A DNA stretch of 21,457 nt from Rickettsiella sp. (GTDB lineage Bacteria; Pseudomonadota; Gammaproteobacteria; Diplorickettsiales; Diplorickettsiaceae), in the NCBI GenBank assembly GCA_031119195.1, contig JAVHYG010000012.1:1-21457 (forward strand), given 5' to 3'. A program made the position numbers and the translations under genes. Below are positions 7,819-14,997 of this stretch, one piece after another. Each line of letters begins with the position of its first letter. Position 1 is the stretch's first letter. The notes beneath the pieces were generated by a model that saw only the letters and a list, made by a program, of their open reading frames with translations, did not search any database and was not told the origin of the DNA.

Positions 7819-8637
7819 CTAATTTTTTTCAATAACAATTTTCGGGAATTTAGGAGAACCCTTTGATTTTTTAGATAACTGCGCCACTATCTTATCAGCA
7901 ATACTTTGATAAATTTCAGCAATAGAACCTTGATCATCTACCAAAAAAATAGGTTTTCCTAAATCGGCTTGTTGCCTAATACGGCTATCTAAAGGTAAAG
8001 CGCCGAGTAAATTAACGCCACATTCTGTTGCAATACGCTCGCCACCACCTTCACCAAAAATAGGCTCTTCATGACCACATTGACTGCACACGTGTGCACA
8101 CATGTTTTCAACCACACCTAAAAGTCGAACTTTTACTTTATTAAACATCGCTACTGCCTTCCGCACGTCTAATAAAGCAATATCTTGAGGTGTAGTAACG
8201 ATAATAGCGCCTGCCAAAGGAATTTTTTGCGTCAATGTCAATTGAATATCACCCGTGCCAGGAGGCAAGTCCACAATTAAATACTCTAAATTACCCCAAT
8301 GAGTATCATTCAGTAATTGCTGTAAAGCACTTGTGGCCATTGGACCACGCCATACCATAGGTGTCTTAATATCAATTAAATAACCAATCGACATCGATTG
8401 AATGCCATGCGCATGCACCGGTTCTAATGTTTTTCCATCTTTACTCGTCGGTTTTTCATTCGCACCCAACATCTGAGGTTGATTAGGACCATAAATATCT
8501 GCATCAAGAATACCAACGCGTACCCCTTTAGACGCCAATGCTAAGGCAAGATTAACTGCAGTGGTAGACTTTCCTACCCCCCCTTTTCCAGAAGCAATAG
8601 CAATAATATGTTTGACCCTATCTGTAACTTTTAGCAT
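7819..8637 (-). CDS. mrp: Iron-sulfur cluster carrier ATPase, Mrp/ApbC family, short form
   Basis: P-loop NTPase that carries and transfers Fe-S clusters in the cytosol. The deviant Walker A GKGGVGKST is at 17-25, ILDADIYGPNQ follows at 43-53, and DLPPGTGD is at 123-130. The cluster-binding CxxC is C184-S-Q-C187, followed by GEGGG. The 272 residues begin almost directly at the P-loop. The N-terminal MIP18/DUF59-like domain present in the 369-residue E. coli protein is absent, and I see no remnant of it upstream, so this is the NBP35-like core only. It is divergent from metG and precedes dcd. Confidence 0.93.
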   Translation of the reverse strand: MLKVTDRVKHIIAIASGKGGVGKSTTAVNLALALASKGVRVGILDADIYGPNQPQMLGANEKPTSKDGKTLEPVHAHGIQSMSIGYLIDIKTPMVWRGPMATSALQQLLNDTHWGNLEYLIVDLPPGTGDIQLTLTQKIPLAGAIIVTTPQDIALLDVRKAVAMFNKVKVRLLGVVENMCAHVCSQCGHEEPIFGEGGGERIATECGVNLLGALPLDSRIRQQADLGKPIFLVDDQGSIAEIYQSIADKIVAQLSKKSKGSPKFPKIVIEKN

Positions 8638-8746
8638 CGTAGTCCTGATATTATGACTTGACGACTATACCGTGCGTAGATGAAAATGCGAAGTTCTAAT
8701 AGTCGCGAAAAGCGAATAAATTTACAAAACTCGCCAATTCATTCAC

Positions 8747-8764
8747 TGCTAGTATATCCTAGCA
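8747..8764. promoter_or_regulatory. Inverted repeat in the mrp-metG divergent region
   Basis: TGCTAG and CTAGCA form a perfect 6-base inverted repeat around a TATATC loop, about 31 bases before the metG ATG. It lies in the 157-base region between divergent mrp and metG. It could be an operator or a hairpin in the metG leader. I could not place convincing -35/-10 pairs around it. Confidence 0.25.
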
Positions 8765-8794
8765 AAAGTGCACGCTTTGGCAATCAATTAAAAT

Positions 8795-10468
8795 ATGCAG
8801 AAACCTAAGACGCAGCAAAATCAAAGAAAACTTCTTGTCACGACGGCTTTACCCTATGCCAATGGTTCCATTCATCTGGGACATTTATTAGAGCATATTC
8901 AAGCTGATATTTGGGTACGTTTTCAAAAAATGAGGGGATGTGACTGCCTTTTCTTATCTGGCGAAGATGCCCATGGTACCCCAGTCATGTTAGCGGCCAA
9001 ACAACGTGGCATCGAACCAGAAGAATTACTCAAGCAAATTGCCAAAGAACATTGTGTTGATCTCAAAGGTTTCTATATCAACTTCGATAACTATTACACC
9101 TCTCATTCTCCTGAAAACCAAACCACCATTGAACTTATTTATTCGCGTATGCAAGAAAAGGGAGATATTTACACCAAGATAATTGCTCAGGCCTATGATC
9201 CTATAACTAAAATGTTTCTCCCTGATCGTTACGTAAAAGGAAGCTGCCCCTGTTGTAAGACTCCCGATCAATACGGTGATAATTGCGAAGCCTGTGGTTC
9301 AACATATGGACCGTTGGATCTTATAGATCCAAAATCTACAATTTCAGGTTCAACGCCTATTGCCAAAGAATCAGAACATTATTTTTTTCGGCTATCCAAC
9401 TATACTGATTTTTTACACAAATGGATCACGAGTCATAATCATCTATCCCAAGAAATAAGTAATAAACTTTTAGAATGGTTTAAAGAAGGTTTACATGATC
9501 TGGATATTTCACGTGATGCGCCTTATTTTGGATTTAAAATCCCCGGAACAAAGGATAAATATTTTTATGTTTGGGTAGATGCGCCAATTGGATATATAGC
9601 CGCCTTCAAAAATCTCTCTAAACGCCGGCCCGAACTTAGCTTTGATGAGTATTGGATAAACAACGAAAAAACCGAACTTTATCATTTTGTAGGTAAGGAT
9701 ATTATTAATTTCCATGCTATTTTCTGGCCTGCCACTCTCAAAAGTGCAAACTTTCGCACACCTACCGCTATTTTTGTACACGGCTATTTAACGATAAATG
9801 GCCAAAAAATGTCGAAATCGCGTGGTACTTTTATCACGGCAAACCAATATCTTCAACATTTAGATCCTGAATATCTACGTTATTATTTTGCTGGAAAACT
9901 AAACACAAAAGCAGAAGACATTGATCTTAACTTTGAGGATTTTAATCAACGGATTAATTCTGATTTGATTGGAAAGTTCATCAACATTGCCAGTCGCTGT
10001 GCTAGCTTTATTAACAAAAAATTTGAAAATAAATTATCTCAAAACTGTTTTAATCCTGAATTAGTCAAACAATTTATTGGTAGAGGAGATGAAATTGCCC
10101 ATGCTTACGAAACTCGCGAATTTAGTCGCGCAGTTCGGATTATTATGGAGCTAGCGGATTCTGCCAATCAAGCCATTGATGCCGAAAAACCATGGTCTTT
10201 AATAAAAATTCCCAGTCAAAAACAACGAGCACATGCTGTGGCTAGCTTAGGGTTAAATCTTTTTCGAATTTTAGCGACTTATTTAAAACCAATTTTACCC
10301 ATTACATCCGAAAAAGTAGAAACGTTTCTTAATATCGATCCTATGAATTGGGAAAATCGCCACGATTATCTCTGTAACCATACCATCCGAACTTTTACGC
10401 CTTTATTACAACGTATTCAAGATGAAGCGATTCATGCAATGCAAACAACGAACCCTATAACGATTTAA
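8795..10468 (+). CDS. metG: Methionyl-tRNA synthetase, short form
   Basis: Charges tRNA-Met with methionine; class I synthetase. The HIGH motif appears as HLGH (27-30), after ALPYANG. The zinc knuckle has four cysteines (C151, C154, C164, C167) in the GDNCEAC context. KMSKS is at 338-342. The anticodon-binding helical domain follows (INIASRCASF onward). The 557 residues compare with 677 in E. coli. The C-terminal EMAP/Trbp111-like tRNA-binding and dimerisation domain is missing, and the protein ends shortly after the anticodon-binding domain. The E. coli enzyme cut at about residue 550 is active as a monomer, so this should function. It is divergent from mrp and 89 bases upstream of rnfB. No strong ribosome binding site is visible. 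Confidence 0.96.
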   Translation: MQKPKTQQNQRKLLVTTALPYANGSIHLGHLLEHIQADIWVRFQKMRGCDCLFLSGEDAHGTPVMLAAKQRGIEPEELLKQIAKEHCVDLKGFYINFDNYYTSHSPENQTTIELIYSRMQEKGDIYTKIIAQAYDPITKMFLPDRYVKGSCPCCKTPDQYGDNCEACGSTYGPLDLIDPKSTISGSTPIAKESEHYFFRLSNYTDFLHKWITSHNHLSQEISNKLLEWFKEGLHDLDISRDAPYFGFKIPGTKDKYFYVWVDAPIGYIAAFKNLSKRRPELSFDEYWINNEKTELYHFVGKDIINFHAIFWPATLKSANFRTPTAIFVHGYLTINGQKMSKSRGTFITANQYLQHLDPEYLRYYFAGKLNTKAEDIDLNFEDFNQRINSDLIGKFINIASRCASFINKKFENKLSQNCFNPELVKQFIGRGDEIAHAYETREFSRAVRIIMELADSANQAIDAEKPWSLIKIPSQKQRAHAVASLGLNLFRILATYLKPILPITSEKVETFLNIDPMNWENRHDYLCNHTIRTFTPLLQRIQDEAIHAMQTTNPITI

Positions 10469-10557
10469 TAGATTTTAAAACTTTTAAATCTGTTGAAGTT
10501 CAAGCACATCGAGTAATAGCTCGAAATCTATGAAAAATATTAGAAACATTTTCCACA

Positions 10558-11196
10558 ATGAAATCAAACAAATTACCTAGCATAGAAAACCATCGAGATA
10601 TCATTCAAAAAATTGATGCTGTCTTACCACAAACACAATGTGGTCAATGTGGTTATGATGGTTGTTTACCTTATGCCGAAGCAATAGTTAAAAACAAAGA
10701 AACAATAAATCGTTGCCCTCCAGGTGGAATTAATACCCTAAAATCACTTGCAAGTTTATTAAAAATAGATGCAGAACCTTTTTTAGAGGAAGTGTCAAAA
10801 CAAGAAAAACCAACAACTATCGCTTATATACGTGAAGAGGAGTGTATAGGCTGCACCAAATGTATCCAAGCTTGCCCTGTCGATGCTATTATAGGCGCTG
10901 CTAAGCAATTACATACTGTTTTAAAACAGGAATGTACTGGCTGCAGACTTTGTGTTGCACCTTGTCCGGTTGACTGTATTGACATGATCGCATTAGAAAA
11001 CTCTTTATATCAACCTCAAAAAGCACGTCAGCGCTTTTATGCAAGAAAAGATAGATTAGAAAAAATTAAACACCAAACAACAGAAAGAAAAAAAAATGAC
11101 GCCTTAAATAACCAACGCGCTTATATCGAAGAAGCTATTGCTAGAACAAAAGCAAAAAAAATAGCCAGTTATTCTAGCAATGTTAATAACACTTAA
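10558..11196 (+). CDS. rnfB: RnfB-like iron-sulfur protein without membrane anchor (orphan)
   Basis: A predicted electron carrier related to RnfB/RsxB of the Rnf ferredoxin:NAD oxidoreductase. An N-terminal four-cysteine cluster (C28, C31, C36, C53; CGQCGYDGC and NRCPPGG) is followed by two ferredoxin-type [4Fe-4S] motifs: C96-C99-C102-C106 and C126-C129-C132-C136. The E. coli protein starts with a membrane helix of about 25 residues before the first cluster; here a short polar start replaces it. After about residue 145 there is a lysine/arginine-rich charged tail of some 65 residues. No other rnf genes are nearby, so it probably acts as a soluble ferredoxin-like protein rather than an Rnf complex subunit. 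Its position after metG is, as I recall, shared with Legionella relatives. The partner is unknown. Confidence 0.88.
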   Translation: MKSNKLPSIENHRDIIQKIDAVLPQTQCGQCGYDGCLPYAEAIVKNKETINRCPPGGINTLKSLASLLKIDAEPFLEEVSKQEKPTTIAYIREEECIGCTKCIQACPVDAIIGAAKQLHTVLKQECTGCRLCVAPCPVDCIDMIALENSLYQPQKARQRFYARKDRLEKIKHQTTERKKNDALNNQRAYIEEAIARTKAKKIASYSSNVNNT

Positions 11197-11264
11197 TTTA
11201 ACTTTACTAAGTTCAAAAATAATTTTTTATCTTAAATCACATTTATTAAAAAAAAGATTTTACA

Positions 11265-11996
11265 ATGCCTAAAAACATCTATGACGATCCTGATTTTTTC
11301 AAAAATTATGCACAATTAAACCGTTCTATACATGGATTGGAAGGCGCACCTGAATGGCCTTCATTGCTTGAACTGCTTCCATCACTAAAAAACTTAAATA
11401 TTGCAGACCTTGGTTGTGGCTATGGTTGGTTTTGCCGATATGTAAAAGAAAAAGGCGCTACGCAAGTTATGGGGATTGATGTTTCTGAAAAAATGATTTT
11501 TAAAGCCAAAACAATGACTACCAACAATGCGATTAATTATTATATTAAAGACATGGAACAATTGGAATTACAAAAATCATCGTTCAATCTAGTCTATAGC
11601 TCACTTACTCTTCACTACATTAAAAACATTTCAGAGTTGTTGAAGACTATTTTCAATTCCCTATTACCCGACGGACATTTTATTTTTTCAGTCGAACATC
11701 CCATTTACACTGCTGCCATGCAAAAAACGGATTGGATTATAAATTCGAATGGTCAAAGATCATGGCCCGTCAATGATTATCAGCGCGAAGGAAGTCGAAT
11801 AAAAAGCTGGTTGGGTAAATCTGTTGAAAAGCAACATCGCACTATTGGTACTTATCTAAATCTTTTAATTCAACAAGGTTTTACGATAACGCATGTAGAA
11901 GAATGGGCGCCTAGCGATGAACAAATCTCAAAGATTCCCGAACTAGCAGATGAACGTGAACGCCCTATGTTACTACTTGTTTCAACTCATCGATAA
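11265..11996 (+). CDS. Class I SAM-dependent methyltransferase, substrate unknown
   Basis: A 243-residue cytosolic methyltransferase of the Methyltransf_11/25 type. SAM motif I is DLGCGYGWF (48-56), an acidic end-of-strand-2 motif GIDVSEKM follows, and SSLTLHYI near residue 111 and LLPDGHFIFSVEHP are the typical post-I and post-II strands. The C-terminal half (WPVNDYQREG... YLNLLIQQGFTI) matches the common small-molecule methyltransferases of proteobacteria. The sequence does not reveal the substrate. The gene follows rnfB after 68 AT-rich bases. No Shine-Dalgarno is evident. Downstream lies a decayed region, so it may mark the end of the conserved block. Confidence 0.85.
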   Translation: MPKNIYDDPDFFKNYAQLNRSIHGLEGAPEWPSLLELLPSLKNLNIADLGCGYGWFCRYVKEKGATQVMGIDVSEKMIFKAKTMTTNNAINYYIKDMEQLELQKSSFNLVYSSLTLHYIKNISELLKTIFNSLLPDGHFIFSVEHPIYTAAMQKTDWIINSNGQRSWPVNDYQREGSRIKSWLGKSVEKQHRTIGTYLNLLIQQGFTITHVEEWAPSDEQISKIPELADERERPMLLLVSTHR

Positions 11997-12067
11997 CGAT
12001 TATTTAAATCATCTTTGAGTTTATTATAAGTTCATTCTCAACTTATATTTTTATTCAGAAACAAATT

Positions 12068-12492
12068 TAGGTAAATCAGATAATAATAGGAAGAGATGTT
12101 TTACTTTTATGTGATGACATTTTAGTTGTTTTGAACAAAGGTGGGTTATACTACTAATCCATTTAGGCGCTAAATGGATGCAAGATTATTTAGGTAACGG
12201 TTATCAAATCATATCGTAGAATTTGATGAGCCTTTTACATTTAGATCTTGGATTAGCTTTGGTACGTGAAGGACTCACTATTATATGTAAAGATATGTTT
12301 GTTAATAGAATTCCCGCTATTCTGAAAAACTGGGAATTTATCGAAGTCAATAGAATAAGATGCATTAAACACACTGTAAGCAAATACATTATATAAAAAA
12401 GGTTTTACAGTTTATATTATTGAATTTGATGATATTACTACCTTTTCGGGGGGCTACCTTGTGCTCATCACTCTATTATTAAAGAACTCTGA
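12068..12492 (+). pseudogene. Decayed amidinotransferase / dimethylarginine hydrolase-like gene
   Basis: No intact ORF, but protein-like pieces follow one another in family order across frame changes. Near 12071-12130 comes VNQIIIGRDVLLLCDDIL, resembling the NQxxxRD...G segment. In another frame at 12157-12216 comes WMQDYLGNGYQIIS, then a TAG at 12217. The same frame continues to 12396 with LLHLDLGLALVREGLTIIC and IPAILKNWEFIEV, matching the HLD histidine motif. A third piece at 12401-12450 is GFTVYIIEFDDITTFSGG. After a shift at the run of six G at 12448-12453 comes LPCAHHSIIKEL, placed where the family has its catalytic cysteine, ending at 12490-12492. About 80 residues of the middle appear deleted. 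The family call rests on remembered motifs; the order of pieces makes a pseudogene likely. Confidence 0.6.
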
Positions 12493-12537
12493 ATATATTT
12501 AATCCAATCACATTAAAATAAAATTCAAAAATAAGTC

Positions 12538-12561
12538 TTTACGCTTTCATTAAAACGTAAA
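12538..12561 (-). terminator. Candidate terminator after carbonic anhydrase
   Basis: A 10-base stem with one mismatch (TTTACGcTTT against AAAaCGTAAA) and a CATT loop begins directly after the stop codon of the minus-strand carbonic anhydrase gene. A short T-rich stretch follows on the transcribed side. The stem is AT-rich, so strength is doubtful. Confidence 0.4.
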
Positions 12562-13170
12562 TTAAATATTTAAAGATTGATATACACCATAAATTTCAGA
12601 ATACGTAAAAATTTGACCTTTTTTGATATCAAAAAACCAGCGGTGAATCATTAAGCTTTTTTCCTCTATTTTTTTCTTAATCCAAGGAAAGGTTAGGCAA
12701 TTTATATAGGAAAGCCTTAATCCCAATTTTGCATATTCGTCACAATCTTTTGGTCCATTTTCTTCTATTTTAATCGATGAAACCCATTTACTGATAAAAT
12801 CATTTTTACCTAAATCTTGACTATTCAATAGAGCATCAATTCCAGCACATTGACTATGACCTAATAATATAAGATGTCTAACTTTTAAAAGACGTACACC
12901 AAATTCCAATGCAGCACTTGTTCCATGAAGCGCTTCATCTTTCTCATAAGGTGGTACGATGTTTGCTACATTACGCACTACAAGTAAATCACCCGGTTTA
13001 CATTGTAAAATTAAAGCAGGATCGACGCGAGAATCACAGCAAGAAACAACCATAATTTCTGGCTTTTGACCGTGTACCGCAAGATTTCGCATAATCGAAT
13101 TATCACCTTCGGCATATTTTTTTCGAAATAAGCGATAACCTTCAAGGATTTTTTTAAATGTTTTTTCCAT
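12562..13170 (-). CDS. can: Beta-class carbonic anhydrase
   Basis: Interconverts CO2 and bicarbonate in the cytosol, supplying bicarbonate for carboxylases. Zinc ligands are present: C44 with the D46/R48 dyad (CCDSRVD), then H105 and C108 in GHSQCAG. VVRNVANIVPPY and SAALEFGV are typical of the family. The 202 residues are slightly shorter than E. coli Can (220), with the C-terminal helix region intact to IYGVYQSLNI. A strong ribosome binding site, AGGGGAG (13174-13180 on the minus strand), precedes the ATG. The gene stands alone between two pseudogene remnants yet looks fully intact, which argues that it is under selection. A 391-base AT-rich upstream region must contain its promoter. Confidence 0.95.
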   Translation of the reverse strand: MEKTFKKILEGYRLFRKKYAEGDNSIMRNLAVHGQKPEIMVVSCCDSRVDPALILQCKPGDLLVVRNVANIVPPYEKDEALHGTSAALEFGVRLLKVRHLILLGHSQCAGIDALLNSQDLGKNDFISKWVSSIKIEENGPKDCDEYAKLGLRLSYINCLTFPWIKKKIEEKSLMIHRWFFDIKKGQIFTYSEIYGVYQSLNI

Positions 13171-13561
13171 TTTCTCCCCTAATCTTTTAAATTTAGATGT
13201 TATTTTAAAGGTAAAAAATAAGTCTTATAAGGATAGCTGTAAAATTACTCAAATGGAAGAAGAAAAAAGATATTTCTTTATCTGTAATTTACTATTTAGA
13301 TAAAAAAATTTTTAGAAAATTAGAATACTTTTTTAAAGGAAAATAAATAACCTCGATTTAATTTTTAATTTATATGGTAATTATGATCAATTTCTCATCG
13401 TACAAAAGTTATAAAATTTTGAATTTTCGCTTCTAAGCTTTTACAAAAGTAAAAAATATCATCAAAATTATTACTAAAAAAGTTTTAGCTTAATGTTAAG
13501 TTATGAATTAGGCTTAAGTTACTTTAACACCAGTAAACTTACATAACCGACAAAATTTGTA
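13171..13561. other. AT-rich gene-free stretch
   Basis: These 391 bases hold no ORF I can support. They contain poly-A/T runs and a partial direct repeat of TTAAGTTA near 13490-13520. They should include the minus-strand promoter of the carbonic anhydrase gene and the former upstream region of the GH25 remnant. Nothing else is recognisable. Confidence 0.6.
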
Positions 13562-13795
13562 TTGATAAGTAAAAACTTTTGCGTAGAAAAGGGCATTGAC
13601 ATTCCCCATTTCCAGGGTGAAATTAATTGGTCAAAAGTCAAATATGCTGGGATAAATTATGGGAAAGCTAAAGCAATTGAAGAAGGAACCTACGCAGACC
13701 CTAAATTTCTCAACTATTGGAATGGAATGAACAGCAATCAAACTAATGGCTCTAATAATAATGTTGCAGCAGCTTACAATCGTAGATTTTCATAA
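13562..13795 (+). pseudogene. N-terminal stump of a GH25 (Chalaropsis-type) lysozyme
   Basis: A 77-residue frame from a TTG, with no ATG upstream before a stop at 13544. Residues 11-57 match the opening of GH25 muramidases: GIDIPHFQGEINWSKVK, then GI(N)Y.KAK...EGTYADPKF, then NYWNGM. The first catalytic-site aspartate (D13 in GID) is present. The barrel then ends: residues 60-77 (QTNGSNNNVAAAYNRRFS) do not continue the fold, and the DxE motif and remaining strands are missing. GH25 domains need about 180-200 residues, so this cannot be an active lysozyme. It is most likely a gene remnant after a deletion, next to another pseudogene. A short functional peptide is possible but unsupported. Confidence 0.65.
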
Positions 13796-13897
13796 TATTA
13801 AACTGTTGTTTATGAGTTAAAAGCTTTGAAAATTATCACTTTTTAGTTCTTAGTCTGCCGCCAAAATGGAAAAGAGTGCTTTAAGTGAAAAATGCAT

Positions 13898-13973
13898 TGG
13901 CGTCCCCAAGGGGATTCAAACCCCTGTTACCGCCGTGAAAGGGCGGTGTCCTAGGTCTCTAGACGATGGGGAC
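13898..13973 (-). tRNA. gltT: tRNA-Glu (anticodon UUC), CCA encoded
   Basis: On the minus strand the 76 bases fold as a full cloverleaf. The acceptor GTCCCCA pairs with TGGGGAC, followed by discriminator G and an encoded CCA. The anticodon loop CTTTCAC has UUC at 13939-13937, flanked by CCGCC/GGCGG. The T stem is AGGGG/CCCCT. It is nearly identical to E. coli tRNA-Glu. One oddity: the T loop reads TTTGAAT rather than TTCGAAT, placing U at the nearly invariant position 56, which normally pairs with G19. The gene symbol is generic. It stands alone, outside any rRNA spacer. Confidence 0.95.
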
Positions 13974-13991
13974 CTACATTTAAGGCCCGCT

Positions 13992-14020
13992 ATTTTGGCT
14001 GCGCTTGACTAGAATGTCAA
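13992..14020 (-). promoter_or_regulatory. Promoter of tRNA-Glu
   Basis: On the minus strand a perfect -35 TTGACA (14020-14015) is followed after 17 bases by CAAAAT (13997-13992), a fair -10. A GC-rich discriminator (GCGGGCC) comes next, then the tRNA 5' end about 18 bases beyond the -10. A GC-rich discriminator is typical of stable-RNA promoters under stringent control; applying that here is inference. Confidence 0.6.
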
Positions 14021-14077
14021 TGTCTAAAAAATAACGTGTGGAGTTTACTTATAATTCTTGTTGTAAAACTGTCTATA

Positions 14078-14083
14078 TATAAT
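14078..14083 (+). promoter_or_regulatory. -10 box candidate for the O-methyltransferase gene
   Basis: A perfect TATAAT lies 34 bases before the ATG at 14118. With 17-base spacing the -35 would be TTCTTG (14055-14060), a weak match. A plausible ribosome binding site, AGTGGA, lies near 14104-14109. Confidence 0.4.
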
Positions 14084-14117
14084 TAAGCTCTCTCTGTTTC
14101 CTCCAGTGGAATAGATT

Positions 14118-14780
14118 ATGTCAAATAAAACGCTTAATTTAAACGCTTTACTTTATCAATATATGCTTTCTGTCTCTTTAAGGGAGCCACCGGTCTTAAA
14201 ATCTCTACGAGAAGAAACCGCTAAATTGCCTTCTCATGAAATGCAAATTTCGCCCGAACAAGGGCAATTTATGGCATTTTTAATTGAACTTATCGGTGCA
14301 AAAAAAACACTCGAAATAGGTGTCTACACAGGATATAGCGCACTTGCTGTTGCTTTTGCCCTTCCCTGTGGTGGCCGAATAACTGCTTGTGATATCAATG
14401 CCGAAACCAGTGCTATTGCTAAACGCTTTTGGCAAAAAGCAAAGATGGAGCATAAAATCGATCTTATATTAGCGCCTGCTTTAGAGACACTGAATGATCT
14501 CATTGCACGTGGAGAATCCAACACCTTTGATTTTGTATTTATCGATGCCGATAAACAAAATTACTTCAATTATTATGAACGCTCATTATCGTTAGTGCGT
14601 CCAGGTGGGCTTATTCTCATCGACAATGTACTTTGGAGTGGGCGCGTTGCTGATTCGACCAACCATGATTCGCAAACAGAAGCAATTCGTTCCTTGAATC
14701 AAAAGATTTGCGAGGATAAGCGTATTAATATGAGCTTATTGCCACTCGGTGACGGACTCACTATGGTACGAAAACGATAA
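14118..14780 (+). CDS. O-methyltransferase (caffeoyl-CoA/catechol OMT-like)
   Basis: Class I SAM-dependent, probably Mg-dependent O-methyltransferase of the Methyltransf_3 family. At 220 residues it has the usual length. SAM motif I is LEIGVYTGYSA (65-75), followed by ITACDINAE at 88-96. The metal-binding aspartates fall in FIDADKQNY (D143, D145), and IDNVLWSG (168-175) supplies a further metal ligand (N170). The C-terminal LPLGDGLTMVRK is also family-typical. Bacterial members act on catechol-like small molecules, but the physiological substrate is often unknown and nothing nearby defines it. It has its own likely promoter and stands alone between tRNA-Glu (opposite strand) and convergent parE. 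Confidence 0.9.
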   Translation: MSNKTLNLNALLYQYMLSVSLREPPVLKSLREETAKLPSHEMQISPEQGQFMAFLIELIGAKKTLEIGVYTGYSALAVAFALPCGGRITACDINAETSAIAKRFWQKAKMEHKIDLILAPALETLNDLIARGESNTFDFVFIDADKQNYFNYYERSLSLVRPGGLILIDNVLWSGRVADSTNHDSQTEAIRSLNQKICEDKRINMSLLPLGDGLTMVRKR

Positions 14781-14791
14781 TACTTATTGGG

Positions 14792-14923
14792 CCTCTAGCA
14801 TAAGTTAAATAAAAGATTTGATTTCATCGTCGATACTTTAAAGTCCTCGTTTACTCATGCAAACTCCGGTCCTCGATTATCGTTTGCTTAGAACTTAAGC
14901 CCATTACTTGCTTATGCAAGAGG
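14792..14923. repeat. Long-range imperfect inverted repeat between convergent genes
   Basis: CCTCTAGCATAAG (14792-14804) and CTTATGCAAGAGG (14911-14923) are reverse complements with one mismatch over 13 bases, about 106 bases apart, in the spacer between the O-methyltransferase and parE 3' ends. The interval contains GTCCTCG twice (near 14841 and 14870). This may be a structured transcript end or a dispersed intergenic repeat. Confidence 0.45.
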
Positions 14924-14997
14924 TCTATTGATAATAGCTAAATTGTCGCGCTGCTTTTGATATGTGTCAATAAATTTTCATAATGTGAAGTAGGGCG

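Noticed and set aside
10470..10491. AT hairpin after metG
   Set aside because: The stem has a bulge, essentially no loop and no T tract. This is expected by chance in such AT-rich DNA.
11200..11213. Small AACTT/AAGTT hairpin after rnfB
   Set aside because: A five-base AT stem with the T-rich stretch too far away.
12204..12389. Minus-strand ORF of 61 codons
   Set aside because: It lies antisense to the HLD-containing fragment of the amidinotransferase-like pseudogene, which reads as a recognisable protein on the plus strand.
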